The notes under the pieces: generated by a model
The model's database searches: none
Told to the model about the DNA's origin: nothing
What the model saw: only the letters and a program-made list of their open reading frames with translations
From: Tardibacter chloracetimidivorans
GTDB lineage: Bacteria > Pseudomonadota > Alphaproteobacteria > Sphingomonadales > Sphingomonadaceae
DNA: 64,000 nt
Assembly: GCF_001890385.1 (NCBI RefSeq)
Contig: NZ_CP018221.1
Coordinates: 2,591,501 to 2,655,500, forward strand
Direction of reading: 5' to 3'
Made by a program: the position numbers and the translations under genes
Part shown: one piece after another, positions 49,867-59,019 of the stretch
Position numbering within the stretch: position 1 is the stretch's first letter
Layout: each line of letters opens with the position of its first letter

Positions 49867-51966
49867 TCAGGCGTCCGCGGGTTCGAGCGTCTCGTGATCG
49901 GCGCTGGGTTCGCCCTCCCCGTCCGAAGGCTCGACCTCATTGGCCTCGCCTTCGCCGTCATCGGCCTCGGTCGGGTCAGCCGGCGCTTCGGTGGCGGCGT
50001 CGAGGAAGCGCATCGCGTTAGGCACCCAGGCGAGTGCCGCCTCCTTGACCTCCGGCTCGACGATCGCCTCGCCCGCAAAGAGCTTCTGGCAGCTTTCCGA
50101 TATTTCGGTCTTCTTGAGCGAGGTATGACGGACGGTCAGCGCCGGCCCGCCGATTTCGGTGAGCAGCGTGAGGATGCTGCCCTTGTTCACGCGGTCGAAG
50201 AAGTTCTCCGAGGTCGGCCGCCACCAGCTCGCGACGTCGATCTCGAGGATCGATGCAAGCCGATTGTGAAGCTTGATCTGCTCGTTCGACCAACCCGGCT
50301 TCGCCTCGAGCGACATCGCGACGATGTAGGCGAGCCAGTTGGCCTTGGTGTCGTCGTCGAGCGCGCGAAAGGCCTCGAACCGCGCAACCTCGCACTCGTG
50401 CTCCGTCCAGGCGGCGTCGAGACCGTCCTTCGCCTCGGCCAGATAATCGCGCGCGCGCGAGCCCGGAATGTCGCCAGAGGCGGGATCCTGCGGCGCGCTG
50501 GCCCGGATGGTCGTGCCGTACTTCACGGAGCTGAGGTAGCGGGACGCCGAGTTGGTCCGGGCGTCGACCATGACGAACAGCGCATAGTCGAGCGCGAGCG
50601 CCGGCTGCGCCAGGATGCAGGACGCCAGAATGTCGCGCCGCTGGACCGCCAGTTCGTCGTAGAGCCGGGCGCTGAGCGGCTTGCCGCCGGGCGCCACGGC
50701 CTCGGGCCGGTACTTCGGCTCGGACGAGGCATTGCCGCCGATGCGGGCGCCACCGCGCGTCGACTCTCCGTCCTCGCCGTCGTCGTGGTCCTCGTCGCCG
50801 GGCTCGTCGATGACGAGCTCCTGCTCGCTGTAATATTGGCTGTCGAGCCGCATCTCGCCCTGCGGGGTGAGGAGAAGGAAGGCGCCGACATGAGCCTTCA
50901 TTTCCTCCGGCAGGACCGGCGCGCGGTTCTCGATGGCCTCGGCCTCGGCGATCAGACGATCGTCCTCCTGGTCGAGCAGCTTAAACGCCTCGTCGTCGAG
51001 CTCCTCGTCCTGCATCTCGGCCTCGATGACGGACCGGCGCTCCTCGATCTCCGCGAGGCGCGCGGCTTGTTCGTCGGTGAGCGGAGGCTGCTGCAGGATC
51101 GCGCGATAGAGTCCGTGCGCCGCGTTGTGCGCGTAGTTGCTCGCGATCGGGCGGATCCAGGCAAGACCGGTCTCTTGGCCGATGCGTGCGGCCTCGGCTT
51201 CCATGATCTCGCCGGCGAGGCGGTGAGCGATTTCGGGATCGACCCAGCGGTCATTGCCGTCGGTGAAAAGATCCCCATCGATCTTGCCGCCGGCGTCGCG
51301 ATACCGCGCCTCGCCGACCAGCACCGCGATCGGGTCGCTCGCCTTCAGCGTCTCGTTGGCGATCACGCGGCGGATGGTGTCGGCCGTGACGTGGCTCGAC
51401 TGATAGCTGTTCCAAACCAGAAGCTGCTTCTCCTGGTTCTCGGTCGACGCATAGGCCTTGGCGATGTCGAGCGTGATCGCACCCTTGCTGAGCGCCTCGA
51501 AGATCGGCTCCGCAAGCGAGGCCAGGCGCAGCCGCCCCTCGACGAAGCGGCGGGTCACGCCAAAGCGTTTGGCGACCGCGTCGATATCGCCCGTGGTGCC
51601 GATGAAGTGCTGGAACGCGCGGCATTCCTCGGCCGGCGTCATCTTGAGCTGGTGGAAGTTGGTCGCGGTCGACGTCTCGGACAGCTCGGCATCGTCGCCG
51701 GTCAGCACCATGACCGGAACATCGAAATCGGTCTCGGAGATGGTGCCACGCTCGGCGAGGAGGCGCAACGCACGCCAGCGACGGCCGCCGTCGAACACTT
51801 CGAAGGTGCCGCGCGGCTTCTTGGCGGGCGTGACGAGAAGGTTCTGCAGCACGCCCTTGGCCTCGATGCTCGCGGCCATGGGTTCGATCTGGAGCTGCTC
51901 GTCCGGGGCGGTGCGCACGTTGATCGGAGACAGGCGCAGCTTGTTGAGCTTGATGGTCTGGATCAC
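49867..51966 (-). CDS. ParB N-terminal-domain protein (699 aa)
   Basis: A 699-residue ParB/Srx-like protein. The N-terminal ParB domain shows TIKLNKLRLSPINVRTAP, EAKGVLQNLLVTPAKKP, VFDGGRRWRALRLLAERG and a helix-turn-helix region (AVAKRFGVTRRFVEGRLRL). The rest is long, mostly helical, with an acidic linker (DEPGDEDHDDGEDGES) near residue 410 and an acidic C terminus. The GTG at 51966 is preferred (VIQTIKLNKL as in relatives, with GAAGGAG upstream). No ParA is adjacent. The family is common in ICEs and plasmids of alphaproteobacteria, with unclear DNA-modulating or transfer roles. Confidence 0.78.
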   Translation of the reverse strand: MIQTIKLNKLRLSPINVRTAPDEQLQIEPMAASIEAKGVLQNLLVTPAKKPRGTFEVFDGGRRWRALRLLAERGTISETDFDVPVMVLTGDDAELSETSTATNFHQLKMTPAEECRAFQHFIGTTGDIDAVAKRFGVTRRFVEGRLRLASLAEPIFEALSKGAITLDIAKAYASTENQEKQLLVWNSYQSSHVTADTIRRVIANETLKASDPIAVLVGEARYRDAGGKIDGDLFTDGNDRWVDPEIAHRLAGEIMEAEAARIGQETGLAWIRPIASNYAHNAAHGLYRAILQQPPLTDEQAARLAEIEERRSVIEAEMQDEELDDEAFKLLDQEDDRLIAEAEAIENRAPVLPEEMKAHVGAFLLLTPQGEMRLDSQYYSEQELVIDEPGDEDHDDGEDGESTRGGARIGGNASSEPKYRPEAVAPGGKPLSARLYDELAVQRRDILASCILAQPALALDYALFVMVDARTNSASRYLSSVKYGTTIRASAPQDPASGDIPGSRARDYLAEAKDGLDAAWTEHECEVARFEAFRALDDDTKANWLAYIVAMSLEAKPGWSNEQIKLHNRLASILEIDVASWWRPTSENFFDRVNKGSILTLLTEIGGPALTVRHTSLKKTEISESCQKLFAGEAIVEPEVKEAALAWVPNAMRFLDAATEAPADPTEADDGEGEANEVEPSDGEGEPSADHETLEPADA

Positions 51967-52107
51967 AGGGGTAACTCCTTCTGGCGTTCGGGTATTTCCG
52001 AACACCACCCCAGCTCCCCCTCCCTCTCTCTCAGGCGTGCCTGAGGTCGCTTAGAAGTACGCCGTGCGCGCGTGCCGATCGGACCGTCCTCATCGCCGGA
52101 AGACCGG

Positions 52108-53880
52108 TCAGGGCGAGCCCGAGACGATCCGCCCGACGATCTCGGCTGCCGTCGGTACCGGCACGAAGACCCTGGTCCGGTACTGGATCACCTCGGTGAA
52201 GCATCCGATCGACTTGAGCCAGGCGAGCTGCGCCGGCGGCGCACCCACCAGCTCGATCCGGGGTGATCCGTTCACGAGGGAGCGCTTGATGCACATCGGG
52301 AACGGCCGTGCCAGATCGACGCTCCGGCCGGTCAGCGCGGATTTCACGAGGTCGGTGGGCGGGAGATTGTCGGTCCGGTCCAGGCCGAGCTTCGTGAAGA
52401 GCTGCACGACGTGATCGTCAAACACCAGGCGGCCGAGCCAACTGTTGCCCTCCTTGTCCGCGATGCGATTGACGACGAGGTGGTCGTTGGGAAGCGCGGA
52501 CCAGATCGGGAGAAGGAGGCCCGTCGCAAGGCGGATCGTTTCCGTATCGACTTTGTTGGCCGCCTCCTGTGCTTCTTCCAGCCACTTCTCGGAGAAGAGC
52601 TGGCGATCGATGGGGCTCCAGGCGCTTTCGAACAGCTCTTGCTCGCGCATATATTCGCGCCGCGTGGGACGGATGAGTTCGAACCGCGGGATCGGTGTGC
52701 CCTCCTTCTCCTCCATGAGGGCGCGGGCGCGGGTCTGCAGCGCAACCATCCCGGACTTGGCGTTCATCAGATAATCGGCGGTGCCGTCATTGTCGGCGAT
52801 GCGCAGGACCCGCTCAAGGGAGACCGGCGTCCGCCGCCGAGCGATCTCGATCGTGAGCAGATGAGAGGTCGCGCCACTGACCGGGTCGGTGCGCAGCACG
52901 GTGTCGTCTATGAGGGTCGCCGTATCGACCAGGATGGTTTCAACGCCGACATCGAGCCGTCCGGCCTCGCGCGCGGCCGATACGCGCGTCTCGACGAGTG
53001 CGAGGAACTCGTCGAAGATCTTGTTCTGCAGCGCGATCGGCAGCGCCAGGATGCGGTTGAGCCACCGCTGGATCGGCGGGAGGTCGTCCTTCATGACGCC
53101 GTCCTTGTCGCAGAGCTCGAGACCGGTGCGCTTCTCGAACTCGGCATGGGAGACGCTGGTCAGCTTCCCTCCGACGAGCAGATGAAACCAGCTCACCAGG
53201 GCCGCGCAGGCATATTCACTTTCGAGATTGTCGGCGGGATCGAACAGGTTCTGACCACCCGTCTGGCGTTGACCGCGGGTGAGCGCGCCCAGGCTGTCGA
53301 GCCGGCGGGCGATCGTGCTCGTGAAACGGAGCTCGCCCTTGCAGTCGGTCGTCACCGGCCTGAACAGGGGTGTGCTCGCCTGATGGGTGCGATGGGTCCG
53401 GCCAAGGCCCTGAATCGCGCGATCGGCCCGCCAGCCGGGTTCGAGCAGGAGATGAACGCGCTGCTGCTGATTGGGGACGTCTCGAGAGGCGTGATAGGAG
53501 CGCCCAGTGCCGCCCGCATCGGAGAAGACGAGGATCCGCTTGCGACCCTGCATGAACGCGGCGGCCTCGGCCTGACTGGTCCTGGTCGAGCGACTTTCGA
53601 GCTTCTGCCGTCCATCGCCGGTCGAGACGAGGCGCTTCGTGCGCCCGGTCACCTCCGCAACATTATCGTGACCGAAATGCTCGAGGATGCCCTCCAGCGC
53701 CGACATGATCGGCGGAAGGGCGCAGAGATTCTCGATGAGCTGGGCCCGCGCCGCTTCGGCCTCGGGATTGTAGACGGGGTTGCCCGCCTCGTCTTCCATC
53801 GGAACCGAGCGCTGCGCGCCGGTCTCGTCGGTGAAGATCCGCATCTGACGGGTCGGGAAAGCGCGCTCCAGATAGTCGAT
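52108..53880 (-). pseudogene. Strawberry-notch-type methylase-helicase, C-terminal part
   Basis: The C-terminal 590 codons of the methylase-helicase. IDYLERAFPTRQMRIFTDE follows the junction. ILVFSDAGGTGRSYHASRDV, then LLEPGWRADRAIQGLGRTHR are the C-terminal helicase motifs (Arg-finger-like GRTHR). The gene is cut by RIT1 at 53880/53881. The remaining fragments lie at 57607-57926 and 61760-63890. The 87-bp repeat of RIT1 provides an ATG (53951) whose frame runs into this fragment. Confidence 0.85.
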
Positions 53881-53883
53881 CAT

Positions 53884-53970
53884 ATATTCTTTGCAGTCGC
53901 AGTTTATGTCGAGTGTGGCGGCGGGAGGCGCAGGTTTCCTTCGGTTTTCCATGATTTCACTCCAGATAAT
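53884..53970. repeat. RIT1 left 87-bp terminal inverted repeat
   Basis: An exact inverse copy of 57497-57583. Reading outward (minus strand) it contains CTGGAGTGAAATCATGG, a Shine-Dalgarno-like GGAG followed by ATG, and 22 codons (ENRRKPAPPAATLDINCDCK) that run into the interrupted host gene. Confidence 0.9.
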
Positions 53971-54008
53971 TATCGTTCCGTCGACCTCAACAAGTCGAAG
54001 GAACGACC

Positions 54009-55556
54009 ATGCCAAGAAGATCATTCGTGTCGTTTGGGCCTGCGCCGAGCAGGGTCGAAGATCCGCCCAACCCTGACGCCCTACTCACCGCATTCCTCTC
54101 CTCTCTGTCGCTCGACGAGAGGTCGGCCTGTGCGGTTCTGTATGGCGCGGCTGTCCGCCATTTCCTGCATTGGCTGGAACTGCATGGGATCGCGATCCGC
54201 ACGATCGACGATCGGGCTGTTTGGCGGTTCGAGAAGCACCGGTGCCGGTGCCACCGGTATTCGGCGCAGCAGCCAGTGTATAAGGCGGACATTGCAGCGC
54301 GGGTCAGGCGCTTCGTCCGCTTCCTTGAAGATCAAGGCTATGTCCAGGTCGACGACGGGATCGACGATCTGCCACGGCACCTCGCCGACTATTCCGATGC
54401 GATCGATCACCTCCAACTCGCGCAGGGACCGGCGCAGTCCTATCGATCCGAGGCCGAGCATGTCGTGGCCTGGCTTCGCATTGCACGACGACGGTGGGTC
54501 GATATCGACGACACGATCATCGACCAGTACGCCGCGCATGATTGTCGCTGTCCGGTCTGGCGTAAGCGAGGAGAGCTGGTCGCCTCGGGCATGAAGCGGC
54601 GGCGGCGCTGCGCTCGGCACTTCGTCGAGTTTCTGCGAGGTCGGGGCGTCATCCCATCGGTCGAACCGATGGCGGACGATGACCCGCACATGGCGGCATA
54701 TCTGACATGGCTCAAGCAACATCGCGGCGCGACCGACGAGACGATCCGGCGTTACCGGACCGACATCACGCGGCTCATGCCCATGCTCGGCGAGCCTTCA
54801 CAATGGGATGCAGCCGCTCTCAGGCGCGCGTTCCAACGACGAAGCAAGGAGACGCCGGGTTCGGCATCGCTGCTCGTCACGATATTGAGGAGCTACATAC
54901 GGTTCCTGATCGTCCAGGGTGATTGCCGTCCGGCATTGTTGCACGCGATTCCATCAGTGCAGCGCTACCGCCTTTCGACGCTGCCCGGCCACGTCGACCC
55001 GGCGACGATCGAGAAGATCATCGCAGCCTGTCCAGCAGGTCGTCCGGTGGAGGTCCGGGACAAGGCCATCATTCTCCTGCTCGCCAGGCTTGGCCTGCGG
55101 GCCGGTGATATTCGTGACATGCGCCTCGACGATATCGACTGGCGCTCCGGCCACCTGACGGTCAAGGGCAAGACGCGTCGGCCCGACCGTCTGCCGTTGC
55201 CCCAGGATGTCGGCGACGCGATCCTCGCCTACCTGGCGACAGCTCGTCCCAAGTTCGGCGAGGAGCATCTGTTCCTGCGCGCACAAGCCCCGTTCCGGCC
55301 ATTCCGCTCGTCCGCCGAGATCGCCGGCATCGTCGCTCGCACACGCGAGCGCGGTGGGATCGAAGGGGTGCCGACCGGGTCGCACATATTCCGGCATTCG
55401 CTTGCCACCAACATGCTGCGCGCGGGCGCAGGCCTGGAGTCCGTTGGGACCATCCTGCGTCACAGCTCGCCCGAGACCACTGCCATCTACGCCAAGGTCG
55501 ATCTGCCGATGCTCATGAAGATCGCGCAGCCCTGGCCAGGAGACCTGCCATGCTGA
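54009..55556 (+). CDS. RIT1 recombinase A (515 aa)
   Basis: A 515-residue tyrosine recombinase. The catalytic domain shows RLGLRAGDIRDMRLDDIDW, HIFRHSLATNMLRAGAGLES and TILRHSSPETTAIYAKVD, covering R, HxxR, H and Y. The N-terminal half is unusual for having Cys pairs: HRCRCHRYS (near residue 82) and HDCRCPVWRKRG then RRCARHF (near residues 177-205). These could bind zinc. It is the first of three genes, overlapping the second by seven bases. Confidence 0.85.
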   Translation: MPRRSFVSFGPAPSRVEDPPNPDALLTAFLSSLSLDERSACAVLYGAAVRHFLHWLELHGIAIRTIDDRAVWRFEKHRCRCHRYSAQQPVYKADIAARVRRFVRFLEDQGYVQVDDGIDDLPRHLADYSDAIDHLQLAQGPAQSYRSEAEHVVAWLRIARRRWVDIDDTIIDQYAAHDCRCPVWRKRGELVASGMKRRRRCARHFVEFLRGRGVIPSVEPMADDDPHMAAYLTWLKQHRGATDETIRRYRTDITRLMPMLGEPSQWDAAALRRAFQRRSKETPGSASLLVTILRSYIRFLIVQGDCRPALLHAIPSVQRYRLSTLPGHVDPATIEKIIAACPAGRPVEVRDKAIILLLARLGLRAGDIRDMRLDDIDWRSGHLTVKGKTRRPDRLPLPQDVGDAILAYLATARPKFGEEHLFLRAQAPFRPFRSSAEIAGIVARTRERGGIEGVPTGSHIFRHSLATNMLRAGAGLESVGTILRHSSPETTAIYAKVDLPMLMKIAQPWPGDLPC

Positions 55557-56464
55557 ACATGCACATTTCCAGATACGTCGCGCTGCATCGCAGCCTGGGG
55601 CGGAAGTTCTCAGAACAGGAACGATTGCTGCGCCAATACGCGGATTTCGCCGAACGCTCCGGTGACCGGCACACCCAAGTCCAGCGCATCTACGACTGGT
55701 GCCACACGTCGAGCTCGCAATATGTGGCCCGTCGGAGGTTCGACACCGCACGTAACTTCAGCCTTTTCGCTCACGCCGAAGATTCAGGCCACGAGGTTCC
55801 GCCTAACGGCGTCTTCGGCCGGGGCAAGCGGCCACGCCCGACGCCCACCATCATTGAACCGGACCAGGTGCGGGCGATCATGACGGCGGCATTGGAGGTT
55901 CCACCCCAAGGCACGATCAGCCCATACACGTACCATTACCTGTTCGGCCTGCTGGCGGCGACAGGTCTCCGGATTTCCGAGGCCCTCGCTCTACAATGCG
56001 ACGATCTGGTCGAGGATGGCCTGATCGTCCGCAACGGCAAGTTCGGCAAGCAGCGGCTGATTGCCCTGCAGCCATCGACGCGCCAAGCACTCGAAGCCTA
56101 CATTGCCATCCGCGAGAAGCACGCGGCCAGGGGCAACGACCTGTTCGTCACTATCCGGGGACGGGCACCGCACAAGGTGCGCGCCCACATCGTGTTCGTC
56201 AGATTGGCCAGGCTTCTCGGATATCGTGGACCAACCGGCACGTCAGGCATGAGACTCCACGATCTGCGGCACACCTTCGCTATCCGCTCGCTGGAGTCCT
56301 GCCCGCCCGACAGGGAAGCCATCGCGCACCACATGGCCGGACTCAGCGTCTATCTGGGGCATGCATCGGTCGCCAATACATATTGGTATCTCGAAGCCAC
56401 TCCGGTGCTGCTGCGCGACATCGCTGCCGCCAGCGAGCAACTTTACCGGGGAGAAGCGGCATGA
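55550..56464 (+). CDS. RIT1 recombinase B (304 aa)
   Basis: A 304-residue tyrosine recombinase with compact core-binding and catalytic domains: ATGLRISEALALQCDDLVED, LHDLRHTFAIRSL and VYLGHASVANTYWYLEAT. All catalytic residues are apparent. It overlaps genes one and three by seven and four bases. RIT elements always carry three such non-identical recombinases, which probably form a heteromeric synaptic complex. Confidence 0.88.
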   Translation: MLNMHISRYVALHRSLGRKFSEQERLLRQYADFAERSGDRHTQVQRIYDWCHTSSSQYVARRRFDTARNFSLFAHAEDSGHEVPPNGVFGRGKRPRPTPTIIEPDQVRAIMTAALEVPPQGTISPYTYHYLFGLLAATGLRISEALALQCDDLVEDGLIVRNGKFGKQRLIALQPSTRQALEAYIAIREKHAARGNDLFVTIRGRAPHKVRAHIVFVRLARLLGYRGPTGTSGMRLHDLRHTFAIRSLESCPPDREAIAHHMAGLSVYLGHASVANTYWYLEATPVLLRDIAAASEQLYRGEAA

Positions 56465-57465
56465 CGGCGCTCGCTCCGCATCTCTCGGCATACCTGCGTG
56501 AACATCTACCACGCGAACGCGCTGTCAGTCCGCACACGGTGAAGACCTATGCCAACTGCTTCGTCTTGCTGGTCCAGTTCGCGGCCGATCGGCTGAAGCG
56601 TCGGCCGACCGATCTTGAGATCGAGGATCTCGGCGCCGACATGATCATGGCCTTCCTTGACCATGTCGAGACCGGGCGCGGCAGCTGTGTGCGGACCCGC
56701 AACGGCAGGCTCGCCGCGATCCGGTCCTTCTTCCGGTACATTGAGTATCGGATTCCGGCCTGCCTGGATCAGGCCCTCCGCGTCAGATCGATCCCGACCA
56801 AGAAGACCGACAAGGCGCTGATCGACTATCTCGACCGGGCCGAGATCAAGGCTTTGCTCGATGCCCCGGATCCCCGCACCCGCCTTGGCACCCGCGATCG
56901 TGCGATGCTGCATCTGGCCTATGCTGGCGGGCTGAGGGTGTCGGAACTCGTAACGCTGCAGCTGCGCGATTTCCCGGACCGCTCCCTGTCCACCGTGCAC
57001 ATCATGGGCAAGGGTCGGCGTGAACGGGTCCTGCCGCTCTGGAAAGAGACCCAGTTCGTATTGTGCGCATGGCTTGCGATCCGCCCTGAAGCCGAGGTCG
57101 CCGAGATATTCCTCAATGCCAACGGGCAGCCCATGACCCGGGACGGGTTCGCATTCCGATTGGCCGAGCATGTCCAGACTGCGGCAACGAAGCAACCGTC
57201 GATCCTGGGCAAGCGCGTCACACCGCACGTCCTGCGCCATTCCTGCGCAATGCATACGCTCGCGGCCACCGGGGACATTCGCAAAGTCGCGCTGTGGCTC
57301 GGCCACGCCAGCATCCAGAGCACCGAGACCTATTTGCGCGCCGATCCGGAGGAGAAGCTGCAGATTCTCGCAGCCCACGGTGCCCCTGCCATCAAGCCCG
57401 GGCGCTTCAAGCCGCCATCCGATGCCCTGATCACAATGCTCACCGACGTTCGAAGGCGGGCCTAG
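56461..57465 (+). CDS. RIT1 recombinase C (334 aa)
   Basis: A 334-residue tyrosine recombinase. The start ATG at 56461 overlaps the B stop (ATGA). Catalytic motifs are AGGLRVSELVTLQLRDFPD, TPHVLRHSCAMHTLAATG and LWLGHASIQSTETYLRADPE. The catalytic domain is complete and closest in layout to RIT2 recombinase C (334 residues too). Confidence 0.88.
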   Translation: MTALAPHLSAYLREHLPRERAVSPHTVKTYANCFVLLVQFAADRLKRRPTDLEIEDLGADMIMAFLDHVETGRGSCVRTRNGRLAAIRSFFRYIEYRIPACLDQALRVRSIPTKKTDKALIDYLDRAEIKALLDAPDPRTRLGTRDRAMLHLAYAGGLRVSELVTLQLRDFPDRSLSTVHIMGKGRRERVLPLWKETQFVLCAWLAIRPEAEVAEIFLNANGQPMTRDGFAFRLAEHVQTAATKQPSILGKRVTPHVLRHSCAMHTLAATGDIRKVALWLGHASIQSTETYLRADPEEKLQILAAHGAPAIKPGRFKPPSDALITMLTDVRRRA

Positions 57466-57496
57466 CCAGTCTCCGGACATCCCCCCTCGCACTCAT

Positions 57497-57583
57497 ATTA
57501 TCTGGAGTGAAATCATGGAAAACCGAAGGAAACCTGCGCCTCCCGCCGCCACACTCGACATAAACTGCGACTGCAAAGAATAT
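57497..57583. repeat. RIT1 right 87-bp terminal inverted repeat
   Basis: A perfect inverse copy of 53884-53970. On the plus strand it reads outward through the same ATG-initiated 23-codon frame, which then meets a stop just past the repeat (KEYV, TAA). Confidence 0.9.
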
Positions 57584-57584
57584 G

Positions 57585-57608
57585 TGTAATGTTGAGCTCA
57601 GCATTACA
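57585..57608. repeat. Palindrome at the right end of RIT1
   Basis: A 24-base palindrome with a single mismatched pair and GAGCTC at its centre (TGTAATG on the left, CATTACA on the right). It is not part of the reconstructed host gene except for the last two bases, so it came with the element. RIT2 has a counterpart at 61736-61759. Confidence 0.8.
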
Positions 57609-57926
57609 TATATTCCCGGGGCGAGAGGTCGATCTCGAGGTCCGCGCGGTCGTCGGGGCTGAGCGCGCCTAGTCTCCGGTCAAGAATGGACTCGGCCGTC
57701 GTGACGAGCTGCATCACGACTGACTGCCCCGCGGCGAGATGCTCGTGGACCGCGGCGATGACGGTGGGGAGCTTCATGGAGAGCAGAACCTGTCCGAAAA
57801 AGCGCTGCTTCGTGGACTCGAACCGCGAGCGCGCGGATGCCTTGGCGCCGCTGTTCAAAGTCGCGTTCTCAAGCGCATCGACGATGCCGGTCAGTTCGAG
57901 CGCCTTCTCCAAGTTCTGGTGAATGA
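57607..57926 (-). pseudogene. Strawberry-notch-type methylase-helicase, middle part
   Basis: A 106-codon fragment between the two RIT elements, encoding IHQNLEKALELTGIVDALEN and ending DLSPREYM at the RIT1 junction. It joins the N-terminal part (AWQV) and C-terminal part (IDYLER) in frame: 2,131 plus 320 plus 1,773 bases give 4,224, or 1,407 residues. It has no start codon of its own and is an inert relic while the insertions remain. Confidence 0.83.
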
Positions 57927-57965
57927 TCGATTATCGCGAGGTCGCGATAATGTGAAGGAACGCGG
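57926..57965. repeat. RIT2 left 40-bp terminal inverted repeat
   Basis: An exact inverse of 61697-61736. It begins ATCGATTATCGCGAGG and contains TTATCGCG and CGCGATAA arms, a dyad suited to two recombinase subunits. Confidence 0.9.
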
Positions 57966-58014
57966 CGCAGGCCCGCAAAGCCGCGGAACACCCCGCCACG
58001 TCCTTCGCATTATT

Positions 58015-59019
58015 TCACAGGGTGTCGAGCCACTCCATCAGACTTGCATCCCGCTTCCACGAAGGAGGAACGTTGCTCGCCGCCGGCGCGCCCACCTGTT
58101 CCAGCGCCTTTCGCTTGGTCTCCAGATTAGCCTGGGCGTAGTGGTTGGTCGTGTCGAGGCTGACGTGCCCCAGCCAACTGCGGATGACGGTGATATCGAC
58201 CCCGGCAGCGACGAGGTGGACGGCTGTCGCGTGCCGGAAGCTGTGCGGGGTCACATGTTTTGACCGAAGCGTCGACACGGATTTTGCCGCTTCCTCCACA
58301 TAAGTGGCAAGCTTGAACCGCACTCCCGAGGCGCCCAGCGGTTCACCGTATCGGTTTACGAAGATGCGCTCACCTGTTGCGCGTGGCTGTCGCTCCAACA
58401 ACTTCTTGAGCAACGTCACGGTTTCCGGCCAGAGCGGACAGATGCGTTCCTTGCGCCCCTTGCCGTAAAGACGCACGCAGGTCGGCGCTTCGAACCGGAT
58501 CGCCTCAGCACAGAGGTCGAGCGCCTCCTGGATGCGCGCGCCACTGTTATAGAGGAACGAGAGCAGCACATGGTCGCGCGCGCCTTCGATTGTCGACCGG
58601 TCGGGCTGTGCGAGGATTGCCTCAACCTCCCCTGGCTCGAGGTAGCAGGGCGCAGAAGTGGGCTCCCGCTTGAGCGGGACAGTCAGGACCTCGGCGCATT
58701 GCGCGATGTATTCGGGATCCTTGTCAGCCACGAAGCTGAAGAAGCTGCGGATCGCGGCGAGCCGGCAGTTGCGTGTACCGATCGTGCCCCTGCGCCCATG
58801 CTCGGTATGGTGGAGGAACGCGCGCACCTCGCCGGCCGAGACGTCGGCCAGCATGATCCGCGCGACCCCGCCGCCTTTTCGCTCCGCGATAAACCGAAGC
58901 AACAACCGCCAGGTGTCGCGGTAGGACCGGATCGTATGGACAGAAGCACTGCGTTGCTCGGCCAACCATTCCTGGAAGAACGCCCGCAACAACGCGGGGA
59001 ACGGATTGCTCTTTTTCAT
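58015..59019 (-). CDS. RIT2 recombinase C (334 aa)
   Basis: A 334-residue tyrosine recombinase starting MKKSNPFPALLRAFFQEWLA. The catalytic motifs are YNSGARIQEALDLCAEAIRF, TPHSFRHATAVHLVAAGV and SWLGHVSLDTTNHYAQANLE. The ATG at 59019 overlaps the stop of the preceding gene (ATGA). It is the last gene of the RIT2 operon. Confidence 0.88.
   Translation of the reverse strand: MKKSNPFPALLRAFFQEWLAEQRSASVHTIRSYRDTWRLLLRFIAERKGGGVARIMLADVSAGEVRAFLHHTEHGRRGTIGTRNCRLAAIRSFFSFVADKDPEYIAQCAEVLTVPLKREPTSAPCYLEPGEVEAILAQPDRSTIEGARDHVLLSFLYNSGARIQEALDLCAEAIRFEAPTCVRLYGKGRKERICPLWPETVTLLKKLLERQPRATGERIFVNRYGEPLGASGVRFKLATYVEEAAKSVSTLRSKHVTPHSFRHATAVHLVAAGVDITVIRSWLGHVSLDTTNHYAQANLETKRKALEQVGAPAASNVPPSWKRDASLMEWLDTL

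Larger units (their letters stand above)
53881..57606 (+). mobile_element. Recombinase-in-trio element RIT1
   Basis: A 3,726-base insertion in the methylase-helicase gene with three overlapping plus-strand tyrosine-recombinase genes. Perfect 87-bp terminal inverted repeats lie at 53884-53970 and 57497-57583. A 9-bp direct repeat CATATATTC (53881-53889 and 57607-57615) marks the junctions. A near-perfect 24-base palindrome (57585-57608, centre GAGCTC) lies between the right repeat and host DNA. Removing the element restores SPREYM-IDYLER in frame. Confidence 0.88.

Noticed and set aside
52411-54594. 727-codon plus-strand frame opposite the helicase C-terminal part
   Set aside because: It crosses the RIT1 boundary and is antisense to conserved helicase motifs, so it is not a real gene.
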